Source: Paracamarosporium sp. OC-R06-R3
Taxonomy: Eukaryota; Ascomycota; Dothideomycetes; Pleosporales; Didymosphaeriaceae
DNA length: 64,000 nucleotides
Assembly: GCA_019828545.1 (NCBI GenBank)
Contig: JACVRA010000063.1
Location: 434,001-498,000 of the forward strand
Direction: 5' to 3'
Below are positions 11,395 through 24,448 of the stretch, in pieces. The notes beneath the pieces are model-generated. The model saw only the letters and a list, made by a program, of their open reading frames with translations. It was not told the DNA's origin and did not search any database. Position numbers and translations under genes: made by a program. Every line of letters starts with the position of its first letter. The first letter of the stretch is position 1.

Positions 11395-12534
11395 CTATTT
11401 GTTGTTGTTGGCTCGTGTGCCAAAGTAGCCGCCGAGCACAGCCGCGAGGATGGCAATGATGAGTACAACGATGCCCAGCGTCCACCACTTGAGCTTCCGC
11501 GCCCGGCGTGCAGACTTGATGCCCTGGTCCAGCTGCTGGTTGGCGCCCGCCGTGTCCTTGTTCACGTCCTCGGTCTGCTCCTCGACCCGCGTTACCTGTT
11601 CCTCCTGGTACACCACTTGCTCGTTGAGCTGCTGGAAGAGCAGCCCAAGCTCGGCCAGCGTCTTCTCGATGCGCTGGATATCATTATGTCGTGCCCGCAC
11701 AGCACCGAGCACGCTGTTAGCCTGCCCGCTGCGGTTAGTCTTGAGCTGCGCGAGTGTTAGTATACTTCACGCGTCCTTGTACCGACATCAATCACTTACA
11801 GCTTGTTGGAAAATGCCTTCATCGCCCCAGTCGGCATTGGCCGCCTCCTGTACCTCTTGCTCGGTCGCCTCTGGGTTGACAATGCGGTACTGTCGCGCAA
11901 TGGCATCGCGGTACCGCTTCGAATAATCTGCCTCTTCCCTCTCGAAGTCCTCGAGCTGGCTCCTGAACGTGCGCTTTAGCGAGTCCGCCTGCGTCTTCTT
12001 GAATGAGTTCTGGGGTTCCCGCGCCGCATCCTTTTCGAGAAACTTGATCTCGTCCTTTATCGACGTGTTCCTGATCTGTGTTTCCGAGATTATGCTCTCT
12101 AGCTGGGACGAGGAGCGGTTGTCTGGCGAGGACAGCATCCGCTGGTGAATGTTTGCGATTTCGGTAATGTTCGCCGAGAGTTGGTTGATTCTGCTCTTGG
12201 TGCCGTCGATGCGCGCAAGGAAATCCTGCTGGCTCAGTGGTTGCGCGCCGTGCGAAAACGTCTGCTGCGGCGGTTGCGAGTACTGTGACGCCTGCGAATA
12301 CTGCGAATCCTCGTGCTGCAGCGGCGGCGCGTTCAATTGCTGGTCCTATACACATGAGCGCGGTCGCAAAGTGGGCGACTGTAAGCTACTACTCACATTG
12401 CCGCCGCCGTACGGGTTGGAAGCTCCATAACCTCCCTGGCCGCCGTAAGGATTTGACTGTCCATATCCGGCTTCTGCTTGACCGGCATCTCCATAGGGGT
12501 TGCCGCCATACTGCTGGTATCCTCCTTGGGACAT
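11395..12534 (-). CDS. SSO1: Plasma-membrane syntaxin (Qa-SNARE), Sso1/Psy1 type
   Basis: Target-membrane SNARE for fusion of secretory vesicles with the plasma membrane. Exons 12534-12397, 12345-11800 and 11745-11395; 344 residues. The first about 50 residues are Gly/Tyr/Asn-rich with NPYG repeats, a disordered head longer than in yeast Sso1. Next comes the Habc three-helix region (FLARIDGTKSRINQLSANI onwards), then the SNARE helix beginning RHNDIQRIEKTLAELGLLF with the central-layer glutamine in VVYQEEQV, and a C-terminal membrane anchor (LGIVVLIIAILAAVLGGYF) with a very short outside tail. The second intron has a clear ACTAAC branch site. The order of domains and the tail anchor make a Qa-SNARE certain; Sso1 rather than an endosomal syntaxin is inferred from the overall sequence. 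Confidence 0.92.
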
Positions 12535-13204
12535 TGTGCTTTAAATTGGTGGGAGAGAGGTGAATCGGGGAGTACCTAGCGTAGGCACCGCGGAAGCTAC
12601 GGAAACCTGCGCTGACCGAAGATGCTCGGTAATAAATATACTCTATGGAATCGCGGATTTTGGGGTGCGAACAGCGATAGGTGTGGCGCCTGGCTGCAGC
12701 CAAAAACCAGTCGTTGAGAGGAAGCCGATTTAAGAGCTTGGGTAGATGAGTGCCATGGATCGCCTGCCCAGTTCCCCCAGCCTCGCAAAACGTCACAGAG
12801 CGAGGCGCAGCACGTGAGTGTTGCGGCTAACCAAATATGGTCGAGCTTGCGCTTGTACACCGGTGGACACGCCTCAAGCTATCTTAGACGTACACAGCGT
12901 AACAACTATCGAAATGCTCCGCAGCCTCCAGCAATGCATTTAGCTTGTTATGTAGCCTGATCAATAACTCAGGTTTTTGAAGCATCTTGTTTTTCTTACA
13001 GAACTGAATTACCATAACTTCAAGAGACATAGAAGAGTACCATCATTATAGAGGGCAAAGTACAGAGTGAAGAAATTCGATTCGGAGTTTTAACGAATTG
13101 ACGAATTGAATCTCGAGTCTCGAAAATAAGATTTTCTGTTATCAATCAAAGAAGGTTGTCTTGGGGTTTCATGTTTCTTCCAACGATCTAACATTACGAA
13201 CTCT
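12535..13204. other. Intergenic: syntaxin promoter
   Basis: About 670 bases between the syntaxin start and the stop of the DUF1749 gene, both minus strand. The part from 12,900 to 13,200 is AT-rich, as expected for the 3' flank of the hydrolase gene. No further gene is seen. Confidence 0.6.
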
Positions 13205-14125
13205 CTAGAGTCCCTCAACAAACCTGAGCACCCTACCCACAAGATCCTGAACCACCCCTTCCGAATCATCGTTCAAGTTATGCGTTGCACCCTCAACCAC
13301 GCCCCCATTCACATCATCCACACTTCCACCTCCTTCCTTGACAATCCGAGCCCACCTCTTTAGAGATCCCTCTTGATCTATATGCGCAGGGATATAAGGA
13401 TCCTTACTACCCCAAAGTAGCATAAGCTTTGTCTCACTCGGGACCTTGCCAAACGTATTCGCAAATGTGGAGTCGGGCGAGTCAGTGCTAAAATAATCAT
13501 CATCGCCACCCTTAGCCAGCAGACTGTGAGCGCGGTACGCCGTACAGGGCGACTCGAACAACTCCAGCACCTTATTCCCCTTCTTGGGCAGGATGGCCTC
13601 CCCATCGCCCTGCTCAACCCACTTCTGCGCGAGCTCAATAGTCTCCTTTAGGCTTTCTTTGAGCCCTTCATCGTCGGCAACTATGGCTTCCCACGCCTGC
13701 CGGTCGCTAATTCCAGCCTGGAGAATCGCACCATGAACTCTTTCCCTCGTTTCTTTCCCTTCTCCAACGAGGTACTCCATGATATCTTGGCATCCCGTCG
13801 AGTGTCCCATGAGAACAATCTTTGCATCAGGGCGCAGTCCTTTAAAATACGCAACGCACTTGCCTACTTCGTCGGCATCGCGCTTGAGGCTTCCCGTACC
13901 CCAGCCATCATACGCTGAAGAAAGTAGCACTTCTGCAAGGCTCCAATTCTTGGGTAGACCTTTGGCGATGGCAGCGGGGTACCGAACACCGAGGGGCCCA
14001 TCACCGAGGCCGCCAATCCAAATAATGATGTTCTGAGGTTTGTTTGCTGAGCTAGACTTTCCAGGCGCATGCTCGAATGCAGTGAGTTTTTGGGTATAAG
14101 CATGGAGCGTACCGGGATGAGCCAT
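13205..14125 (-). CDS. DUF1749 alpha/beta hydrolase (SidJ-like esterase family)
   Basis: Single-exon gene for a 306-residue alpha/beta hydrolase. It starts with the family-type MAHPGTLHAY. The strand after IIIWIGGLGDG carries an oxyanion-hole-like Gly-rich turn, and the nucleophile elbow is GHSTG (Ser109). A likely acid lies in LLWGSKDPYIP, and a His in EGATHNL near the C-terminus completes the triad. DUF1749 includes Aspergillus fumigatus SidJ, which hydrolyses the siderophore fusarinine C inside the cell, so a role in iron release from siderophores is possible, but the family is wider than that one function and no siderophore synthesis gene lies in the window. No signal peptide is visible, consistent with an intracellular enzyme. 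Confidence 0.88.
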   Translation of the reverse strand: MAHPGTLHAYTQKLTAFEHAPGKSSSANKPQNIIIWIGGLGDGPLGVRYPAAIAKGLPKNWSLAEVLLSSAYDGWGTGSLKRDADEVGKCVAYFKGLRPDAKIVLMGHSTGCQDIMEYLVGEGKETRERVHGAILQAGISDRQAWEAIVADDEGLKESLKETIELAQKWVEQGDGEAILPKKGNKVLELFESPCTAYRAHSLLAKGGDDDYFSTDSPDSTFANTFGKVPSETKLMLLWGSKDPYIPAHIDQEGSLKRWARIVKEGGGSVDDVNGGVVEGATHNLNDDSEGVVQDLVGRVLRFVEGL

Positions 14126-15053
14126 GGTTTCCTGCCAAAGAACGAGATGACCCAGATAATTGAGCTAGGAGCAGGAGTATAAAGCACGTTCAGGTGTCAA
14201 GACGATGATTGGCGTCTCTGGTAATTAGGAAGTTGGGAAAAGCTAGGTACCCCGCTTCTAGGAGCCCTCAGATCTCAGTCGACTAAGCGTAGATCGCGGC
14301 AGACCTTACCTTGATGATTAATTTCAAGGAAGCCGATAACAAAGACAGTGACCTTGAACCAATATGTGTGGGGGTTGAATGTGCGGATACATCGAAATTT
14401 AGAATTTATCAGATCAATCTTATCGCCCGCTAACCGGCACCGGTATCGCACGGTCCAGAAATTCCTCTTTCGTCTACACACCCACATGAGGTAGTACTTG
14501 TCGCATCGGTAAGGTTACAGAATAATTTCGATAATTATTACAAACACCTCGGAACTCACCTTGGTTTGAAATTCCATGATAACGTGTGGTGTACACTGAC
14601 CCGAAGACTTTCATTTCTATCCTCTGATTGTATAGTGATAGTCCATATAACCGATTCCTCACTATAATGTCCTGCCTGTCACAGGCATACACAGACAGGT
14701 TGCGCTGTTACCCTCCGTTGAGCACCTCGACAAAAGAAAGCTAAACCTATTACGCCCGAGAGTGAGTGTTATATACATTGTGAAAGTAAACATCGAAATT
14801 GAGGAGCCGAAAGCCGGGTTCCGGGAAATAAATTCAACATTACGCCTGCAAATGCATACCATGCAACACGACGGCCCGCTCGACCCAACCTGCTTAGGTG
14901 TATCTCCCATACGAAAGAAAAAGAGCGCGCACTTTGTCGCTATGCAAGAACTCTAGTTATTCCGACCAAGGAACTTTCCTAACTTGGACTTTTTCTTATG
15001 CCTACACTCAGTTAGTCATCGTCGTTGAAGTAAACAATCCGCTTGGAAAGTAC
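14126..15053. other. Intergenic: DUF1749 gene promoter and FMP27 3' flank
   Basis: About 930 AT-rich bases. Only open frames below 85 codons occur and none is family-like. The FMP27 reading frame ends at 15054. A donor-like GTGAGT overlaps that stop, so a short extra last exon inside this region cannot be excluded, but I found no convincing acceptor for it. Confidence 0.55.
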
Positions 15054-18000
15054 TCACCCATCATCCTCATCTTCTGCCGTCTTCACACTTAGTCCATCCC
15101 CACCCCTACTTCCTGTTCTTTCTCTCTCCCTCTCCTTCATTTTATGGCTGCCAAAAGGCGTCAATTGCGTAACATGTCGACTCAAACTCCCAATTACTCC
15201 CGCATGTCCCGGTTCCGTCTGATCTACCCTAGACAATTCGTCTGCGAACGTCCTTCCATCCTCCACATCGATACCCAAACCCTGATTATCGCGCCAACTG
15301 CCACCCAGTATGCTGCCGTTTTCCGTAGCGGGCCGCGTATTGCTACGGGAAGAATGCATGCTAGTGGACTCTGAGCGTTCGGAGAGCGCTGAGAAGGTGG
15401 AAGGCGCGCGACCTGAAGCGAATGAGCGACGTCCTACAGGCTCGCCGCTGGCGTTGGAATCCGATTCACCGGGTGAGTGGTCGCGGATGGAGGCTGAATC
15501 AGTGCCAGAGAGATCGGGAGAAGTACTCATGATCGAGCTGCTGTTCGCGATTTGGCGGAGGCGAGATTGCGTGTGCTTCGAGGGGCGGTGGTGGCTAAAT
15601 TTGTTGCCTACGATAGCGCCAGCATGTGAGATGAGCGCACGAATGACATCGCGCTTTAGTTGCAGGACAAGATCGAGGTTTGAACAGGTCTTGTTTCGGT
15701 ACTCTAGGGTGGGCAATTTAAAAACAAGGTCGTGAATGTCTTCGAAGTTGTGGTTTCCTTTACCCTTATAGCTGAGACAGAGAATCAAGCTGGGTATGCG
15801 CGCGTAAGCAAGGGTCATATAGTTGGATGCGCGGCTCATCATCTGTGAGAGATCATCATTTCGTGCTTTCTTGTTCAGCGCTGCTTTCTTCTCGCCGGTG
15901 CCGGTTCTATGCAAAGCAAAACGTCTAGTAGTACGGTCAGATTCGGCGGTTGACACGGAAAGAGTGGAGGTTGAGCGCGAAGTGGCAGTGCCTGGCCGAG
16001 ATACGTTGGTGGAGGAACTCCCAGGCGTGCTCATGGCTGAGCTGGGATGAAGCGTCCGTCGCATGTCAAGTGCGGACCGTGACTGCGTCTCGCGGAACAA
16101 ACGAAGGTGATTTAGGGCCGGTCGAGTTTTAGATGCACGTTGCTCCGTCTTGTGCTGGTGGCTGGGCAGATGTAAGGTCGGGGTGAGGCGCAATTTTAGA
16201 CCCTCGACGTCCTCACTGTTCGCGGGTAATTCCATCTTAGGCGTATTGGCGGATGAGAGGCTACCAGTATCGTCATCTTCATCATCTTCCATAGCCATGT
16301 GCTTGACGAGTAAAGGCGAGAAAGTGCCATTGCCATTCTCCCCGGATTTGTCTTTGATACCAGGGAAGATATATTCAAAGAGTTTCTTGCCAATCTGCCA
16401 CTCTAGCGCGACTTTGAGTGGGAAGAGGTTAATTTCGAAGTGATCGACAACCGGTATCCCAGCAATTGCTTCAAGCATGACCCAGTGCACTTTGAGCATC
16501 TTCGTATCCTCCCCATCGGTCGATCTCGGCCGGCTAGCCTCAAGGTAAGGCGAAATCATCTTCGGGTAGATGGCGTTGGGCATGAGATTGAGGCCGACGA
16601 TATGCTCAATTTCTACCGAATTCAAATTTGAGCCATCGTTGTTGTCTGTACGGTCGAAGAGGGCATTCTTGATTTGGAACTCTGCAAGCGATTCCTGGCC
16701 CTCCTGCAACAGATGCCAAACAATCTCGGAAGCGGTGATATACCACCTGAGTGATCCCGTCAGTTCCTTGGCTTGCGCACGATCATCATATCTTCGCTGT
16801 GCAGTCGTAATCGCTTTCATCACAAAGAACAACTCATCTTCGAAGATTGCTAGATCCTTTTCGACTTCGATGCGGTCATTCCAACCCTTCTTATCCAAGA
16901 ATTTCTCGTTGATTTGAAACACGGTCTTGATCTCTTCTAGTTGGCGGATGCGCTCTTGAAGGCCGATGACTAGATCTGGCGCACCACTGAGGTTGCTGAA
17001 GTCTGATGCAAGCATGATCTTTTCGAGCCTTTCGTTGCGCGTCTTTTCCAGCGGCTCATTGTAAAGCAGAAGGTCTATGACGATTATGTACATGGCGTAG
17101 TACTGTCGCGAGTTGCACAGAGCGCGAACGTGAGGAAAGTCGACCCAGATATGATCGATTCGGCTCTCCATGCTCTTTCGTCGAGAAGCTGAGTCGCCAC
17201 CAGAGACATCATCGTTGTACTTTAGGCGCAATGCGTTGTACTTGTCAAGCCGCATGCTGGCCGATGTGCGTTGTACCACACGTTGAAAGCCGTAGGGATG
17301 CGTGTGAAAGTCGAACATAACCTCGAAAGGTACCCACGGTGGCCACGCGGATCCGGCTGGTGCGCCGTACGTGCTCCCGGAATACATATGGATGTCCTCT
17401 GATCCAAAAATTTTCGAGTTTGTGACGAAGATCTGCAGGCTGTCCATGGAAGCTGTGAAGCGTCGTTGAACCAGACCAGAAACATCGTCCATTACTCGAT
17501 CTTTGTCCATGATTTGAATGACCTTGAGTTGCATACCTTTGGCTGTAACAAGAACAGCCGCTTTGGTGTTTTTTTCGCTCTGGAGCTGGATTTGGGGTGC
17601 GATCAAGCGAACGATGTATGCGTTTTGAGCGACGTAATCAAGTGAAACATCGTCTTCGGCATTATTTGGAGCGCCCGGCTTCGTTCGTTCTTGCTCGGCA
17701 TTATCGGCCTCGATGAATTGTTTGCCGTCACTCAATAGCTGTTCAATCTGACTCTCGATGGTTTGTTCTTCGTCTTCCTGCGGCTCCATGGGCCTATGCT
17801 CAGGTCCAGGTGTAGACGATGATTTTCGCAACTTATCTTGCTCCTCCACTATGTCTAAAATGAACTTGACCGCTCGTCGCGACATGTAGTACACGAAGCC
17901 CCGTCGCTGGCTGACTTGGTGTATGTAACGCAAGATAATGTTTCGGAGAGAGTTGTTCCACTTCAGATGCACGTTGTGAATGATGAAACGGTTGTTGAAG

Positions 18001-21000
18001 TCGCTAATGTAGTCGGCGTGTTGCGCAGATTCAGAATTTCTGGTACCGTCCTCGGTGCCACTATAGTCTTCGCGTGCTTCGTAGTACTCATCCTCTCCTT
18101 CATCCTCTCCTTTCGGTACGGCGTGCCGATCACCGGACTTTAGCCTTTCGATCAAGCTTTGATGCATCGAGAGCAGGAAATCCATTTTCCTTTTGAGGAA
18201 GTTAGCGTGGCTTTGCAAAGAGGTCAAGTGGTTGTGTAGATCTTCCTGGTTCTCGGGCTCGCGAATGATCTTCAGCTCCTGGTCACCGATAGCGCGCTCG
18301 TTGTGCGCCATTTGTTCCTTTACGCGCTGTATTCTTTGCTCAATGAGGTAGCATTGCACTCGGCGCGGGTCGTTGCGAGCGGACATCACACAGTGATGCG
18401 TTGGCTCTTTCCCAAAAGGACTCGTGCGATGAGGATCCCCAGAGATATTGTCCGCATGGTCGGTCTGGCGGAAGTAGGTAAAGCGTGGAGCAAAGGCGAG
18501 TGGTAATATCTGCGTTTCTGGATTGTGATCCGAAGGCAAAACCCATCCCAGCTCTACAAAGTCGTCCATGTCCACCCAGCCCCAATCGTTATCTGGAATT
18601 GTGAATTTGGACAGATCTGCTCTGGTGTTTCCCTGATTGTAGTCCGCGATGGTTTCGTCATTAGCATTCTCCACATCATCTTCTCCCGTACCGCCAATTC
18701 TTGCCGAAACTGCACGAACATCGGTTCTTATGAGATCGAGTTGGACCTGGTTGATCCGCATACCCGTTGTTTGGTTTTGCTTGCTGTCTTCCTGCGCTTT
18801 GGGCGCTTGTACAATGGTCCTGAACTCCTCTCTCCGTTGATGCAAGTCGAGCATGAAGCTGTCTAGGCGTGCTTTAAGCCCAGTCGCAGAAACATCACCC
18901 TTTTCGTAGTCTTCCGCGTCTTTGTGCTTGTATACGTGGCTCATGTACAAGGGCGAAAGCAAAAGGTTGTACTTGATCGTGGCCAGATGTCGCCCAAATT
19001 TCTTGCTTGATTTTTCAATGCCTGGCCATAGTGAGCCTTGTCTGATAGGCAGAGACATAGCACCTGAGAACATGGACCACCAGTTGTAGAAATGCGTGAA
19101 GAAACGTGGAGTCAGGTGGACGCTGTTGTAAGTCTTAGAAGGTTCCAAATTACCAACGGACCATTCTCGATCATGAGGAGCCGCGATAGCGATTGACATA
19201 TGGATATGGTGGCTTCGGAAATCACGGAATGCATCGTACTCCTATCATTGTTAACAAGAAGTCATGCTAATAACGTGCAGATCCCTCACCTTGCCATCCT
19301 TCGGATGAGCATGCATCGGATGCTTCAGAACAATGTCATAATGCGGAATAAAGTTGAATGATCTCCCGCCCCCGTCAAGATTTCGTTCAAAGACTAATCC
19401 GGCAACCCAACGAACATTGCCATTGAGCTTCATGATGGTCTTCTTGAAGATTGCCAGCTGCTTGTAACTCGAGATACTGGACGATCCCTCAAAATGAGCG
19501 GCAGGCTGTTCCAAATCGGCTTCTTGACGTGCATAGTGGCCAAGGTCTGGTATTGCCAGTACGTAGCTGCCGCTGTTGACGGTCATGAAGTTCCTCGGAT
19601 CCTCGTCTTCGGCAAGGCTCAGCTGTACATCGTTTTGCCAACACATGACAAAGCCTGCGCCATGACCAGTGACCATATAAGGATCGCGAGAGCCTAGAAG
19701 TATCTTAGCGCCTTATCCTACACAAGAAGGATACGACATACCTTTCAGAATCAGATGAACATCGCCGTCACCTTTCCACGATACATTGATGCGCGAATGG
19801 AACGTAAGTCTGATCTTGTCCCAAAAGCCGACCCTCTCCGAAGGATCAATTGCAGGTTTCGTAAAACTCTCAATTACCTGCATCATATCCTGTATTGCAG
19901 GCTGATACGATGTGCCCCAAGTGATGCGCGTTGGATGTGACGAGTTGATGTCGATTTTCATGTCCGAATACGTCTTGACCGGTGCTACTGTGCGGCGGAC
20001 ATCGACTTCGAATCCGCCTGTCTTTGCACCAGATGGGGTGTGTTCCTCTGGAACTACGACTACTTTGCACACACGCGTAGACTCCATATCCCTGAACTCT
20101 TCCGCAATTACAAAATCGGTTTTCAAGGAAACACTAGGCAACTTAGAGGACTGTGAAGGTCGCAATGCTGGAAAGTGGAGGAGGGGGAGCGGATAGTCGC
20201 GCAGCTGAATTTTGGCTTCCCCCATGTTCAACTGGACGTGCATCGGGACGAGGAGCGAGTATTGCATGTCAACTGGCATGCCTTTCCCAACCCTGTGCAG
20301 AAACTTGGGATACTCTGACAAGGCAAATGAAGGCTTATCAATGGTAAGATCTAGATCGCTGACGATTAGGCTTCCAAGTGCAGGCCGATGTGGAATAGCC
20401 ATGATGATCTCTTTTGAATATGCATCATCCGGAACCTCATCGAGACCCCAGAATATAGAACGAATATCGTTCATGGAGCGCGTCTGACATGTCAGAGCAT
20501 GATCGATACGCTTCTTCCAGGTCTGGGCATTGAGACGATTGAGCTTCTCGCGTGCCTCTTCGATGCTAGTACGTGCTTGGCTGCTTAGACCAGTGTAGCC
20601 GTCCTTGTCGTACCGCATTGGATGATCCGAACCACGTCTTCGCGCAGATTCCGGAGAATCAGGATCACTGAAGTCTTCGCTCTTGCTACGGAGCTTAGTA
20701 TCCTTCTTCCGGACCTTGCTCCGTCCTCGATGCGTGTGAGCAGACCTAGCACGCTGGCGAGAATTTCCCCGTCGCTCTTCCTCCTGGTGAAGCTTCTTCA
20801 CCTTCAGGTCGAAAGCTTGTTCTCGAGCGAGCCTTTGCTTCTGCTCCATGAGACCGTATCGATAAATGACCCCCAGTTTCCATTCGAACGAGCCATCCTC
20901 GATCTCGAAAAGAACGGCCCGACTCCGAAGAGAAATCTTAGGCACATGCTTTGGTCCCTCAGGTTCCTTGTTCAGAACGTATTTGTTCGAACCGGTCTGG

Positions 21001-23993
21001 AAACGGAAGTGAAGCTGTTTGATGGTCTTTGATACGTTGATGATGTTGTCGAATATGTTGTGCATGACAAGCTGATGAGGAACAGCGATTCGAACTGCAT
21101 CTGCAACAATATCGAATGACTTATCATCAGTTACGGTATGCCCATATCTTCTTTTCGATTTTCGATAGTCCATTCGCAACGATTTGACACTGACGATGCG
21201 ACTCCAGACCCGCTTGACGTGAGGAGATTCGGCATACAGTCTCACGAGGCGTGAACGAAGGAATGGATTAGTCCATCTGTGCCGACCAGCCTCGAGACCA
21301 TAGATGTGTACCATGAGCGGCGGGTCCCCCGGCATGTCGGCCTTTAGTTGCATAAAATTAGCTTTGACGTCTATTGTAAGAGCTTCGCGCTTTAGTCCTG
21401 TCTCGGGGTCGAGATCGTCGCCGTCTACTGAAGGAATTGCGAGATGGCGGGGTGTCCTCGGCGACACAGGGCCATGATCTTCTTGTCCAGTAAATGCAAC
21501 GTTGAAGGAGTGCTTCAGAACCATGATGGCGACACCGACAGCGAAATGTCTGTAGAGCGAGTAATGAAAGAATAGACTCTGGCAGAAAGAGTGGACGTGG
21601 AAAACAGGCCCTTGTTTGTCCGTGGAGGTACTCCAAGCCACTTCCATACGAGGAAGAGCCAGAAACGGATCTGCCTCCCATTGATCATCGGTCTCCAATA
21701 CAAATCCTTCGAAACCTTGCCAGTGAACAGCAAGTCGTCTCCCATCAGTTAAGTCACTGTTCGGTTTTCGGGGAGACCTTGGTGAGGAGGGGGTTGTTGG
21801 CCGTAGGAGGTACTCATCGCGATTGATTGTCCGGCTTGCGGCTCGCCTGCGCACTGGGCGGGCTTCACTATCATCTCCTTTGCTTTGGCGATACTCCGCA
21901 GTCCACGATTCTAGGTGCAATGCAACACCCCTAGCATGTTTCGACACTTCTGGATCGACGCCTGCAACTTCAATATTAAAGTCGGAGCCTTGAAGCTGTA
22001 TGTGGGATAACCATGAGGGCAATCGTCGCAAAAAATTTAACCCCTTTTTCCTAGGCCCACCTCGCCTTCGTCGCACGTCTTTTTGGGCTTGAGCTACAAT
22101 CTGGCGCAAGCCTTCGCTGATTTCTGAGCGCACGATAAAGACAGAAAATGTCTGTGAGTTTCCATGCACGGCCACTACGACATCGGGTGAAGCGCTAAGT
22201 TGCACTTTAAGTTCAACATAATCGGTTAATAATAGATTGTGCTTTTCGCTAGAAGCGGTCTGGTAGTAGAGTCGTTGAGAATTGATGCGAAAGGTTGAAC
22301 TAAGGCCGTAGTGTAGTTCAGCATCGGCCGCATGCGAAGACTCCATGTCAAGTGAAACTGACGACGATGCCGAAATGAGGAGGTCAAAGTCATCGCTGTT
22401 CTTTTTCGCGGATTCCGTAGGCGGAAGGGTGACGCGAATGACGGGCTCATGGATAGATAGTTTGATGCTGGCCTTGGGTAATAGCCTACGGATCAAGCTG
22501 CGCTTTCGATCTCGCAACTTGGGAGGTTTCCGCCGCGTTTCGTAATTGCGAGACATGGCAAGTAATATTGGCACATGTTTGGGGTCAAGGTCAATAGATG
22601 GTGAAGTGATGACTAGGTTGGCGAACAAGATATTTGTGTTGCGCTCGGCTACATTCTTGTCTTTGGAGAATTGGATTGTCTTGGAAGGGAGTGTCGTGTT
22701 GAGCGTCATGGTAGCCATAGGGATGTAAAGAAGCCGTTCGGGGTGACCTTGACCGTCGTCAATGCCAACCGAAATTGATATTGCGGCAAGAAGAGCTTGG
22801 TGAGCAATGTCATTAGGCGAGAAATACATAAGATGGGCAGGGCTTCGAGGGTCTAGGCGAAGCAGGTCGACGCTGACTTCCTTCATAGACATGTTCAGGT
22901 ACACGGGAGGATCTGAATCGGAGCCAGTTTGGATGCGTCTAGTCAGGCCGAAGAGGCTTGTAGCGAATTGAAATTCTTGTATACCACGAAGGATGGAACT
23001 AGCGAATTCTCGTGAGTCGGCTACGGTGCGGACAATCTCTTCCTCGGGGCTCCCAGGTTGGCCAAGGTCCCGGAAAGCGTCTCCCAGCGATGTATTGGAT
23101 CTTGAGTGCTTGATGGGTGCAGCGGCACGACACTTCTTGGCGCGCTCTACACAGAGCTTGACTTCGTCGTATGGGATGCTTAACCGTCCCAGCTTCAGGG
23201 AAATGGAAGCATCGCGCAAGCCGTCCAGTTCCTTGTACAGCATGCCGTGGACGTTGAGCGTACATTGATCAAGAATTTCGACCGACTCTCTACTCTCAGG
23301 AGTAAACAGGACACTGCGAACAGTGAAGAGCCACTCGGCTGGCCGGTGTTCATTATTCTGTTTCGGCTTGTGGTGGTTGAAAAGCCGGCTGCGGTCGACT
23401 GTCTTGCGGCGCGTGTCCACAGCCATGGTGAAACTGCCGACCTGCAGCGAACCGACGTCGACAATGACCAGCGTGCTTGTCGTTGCTACTAAATCGACCA
23501 TTTTGATCCACTTGATCTGGCGATGCAGACGCTTAATCCGCTCCTTGATATTGGTCAAGCGCTCCCAAGTCCGGCTCCTCTGACTGTCGTCGTCGCCCAC
23601 GTCCTCTGCATCGTCGCCATCAAGAGCGATTTCTGGTGGCTTCCTATCGCCCTTGGTCTTGTCCGCCGAGCCGTTGGCCCACTTTGCCCAAGCGCTCTTC
23701 TTTTGCGGTTTATCGCCCAGCGTTTTCAGGTCCACGGTCACGGTCAGTTCGCTGAGCACGATGCTGAGCCAGGTGGGCTGGGCGAAGGTCGGGCGGTGGA
23801 GGGTGAGGCCGAGGCCCCGTACTTCGATGCGCAGGCCATCCTTGGGGGTGAAGGCGATGCGGCGGAGCCCAGAGAGGCCGAGGCGCTGGATGGAGACGCC
23901 GCTGACGACGCGGATGAAGGCAAACAGAACGAAGGACAGCAGGTACAGCAGCAGGAGCAGCCCCGCGGCGAGCTGGACGGTCGGAAGCACCAT
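15054..23993 (-). CDS. FMP27: FMP27/BLTP2 (Hobbit-type) bridge-like lipid transfer protein
   Basis: Very large member of the RBG (repeating beta-groove) family, which forms rod-like channels carrying lipids between the endoplasmic reticulum and other membranes, in yeast at ER-plasma membrane contacts. Three exons, 23993-19742, 19693-19290 and 19241-15054, with 48-base introns, give 2,947 residues (yeast Fmp27 has 2,628). An N-terminal membrane anchor (LAAGLLLLLYLLSFVLFAF, near residues 8-26) leads into the groove (LRRIAFTPKDGLRIEVRGL). The name-giving GFWDK motif is at residues 1389-1393, and DPYMVTGHGAGFVMCWQND follows across the first intron. The C-terminal third includes YARIPSLILCLSYKGKG, also typical of the family, and ends in a disordered Ser-rich tail with a basic KMKERERER stretch. 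Without splicing this appears as three separate proteins. Confidence 0.95.
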
Positions 23994-24448
23994 GGCGCCT
24001 CAGTGGGCTTCCATGTGAAGGTTATGGAATCGACGCGACGGGCGTCCGAGGTTCGAGGCGAGACGGTCTGAACATAGTCGAGGGCAGCGTTACTGTGGAC
24101 TCAGCATCGATTGCACGGGCGGAGAAGGCGCGAAGAATGCGGCGGCGTACGGAGGTCGCGGAAGGCTGTCTTTGCACTCTACGCGTTGCACTGCCGGCTC
24201 GCCCAGGCCCTTGAGGGTCCGTGTGTGTCTGGCAAGCGTGCGGGCGATGGCCAAGTAACTGTGTCGCTGCCCGCTCTCACTGTGGGTTGTGCATGCACGT
24301 CAGCCTGCAGCGAGGGTTGCCCTTGCCCAAATTGTGGCCATCCCGGTCGGGAAGCTCGGGCCACGCCCCCGAACGCCAGTTCACCAACACCATTCATGAT
24401 GGTCAGGTAGGATAGATACGATAACTGCACAAAACCCAGTCCCAGCCC
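23994..24448. other. Intergenic: FMP27 promoter
   Basis: About 450 GC-rich bases between the FMP27 start and the stop of the FAD oxidoreductase gene, both minus strand. No gene or RNA is recognised. Confidence 0.6.

Noticed and set aside
23523..24071. 182-codon open frame, plus strand
   Set aside because: Antisense to the FMP27 start; Gly/Glu/Ala-rich translation reflects the reverse of a real coding strand.
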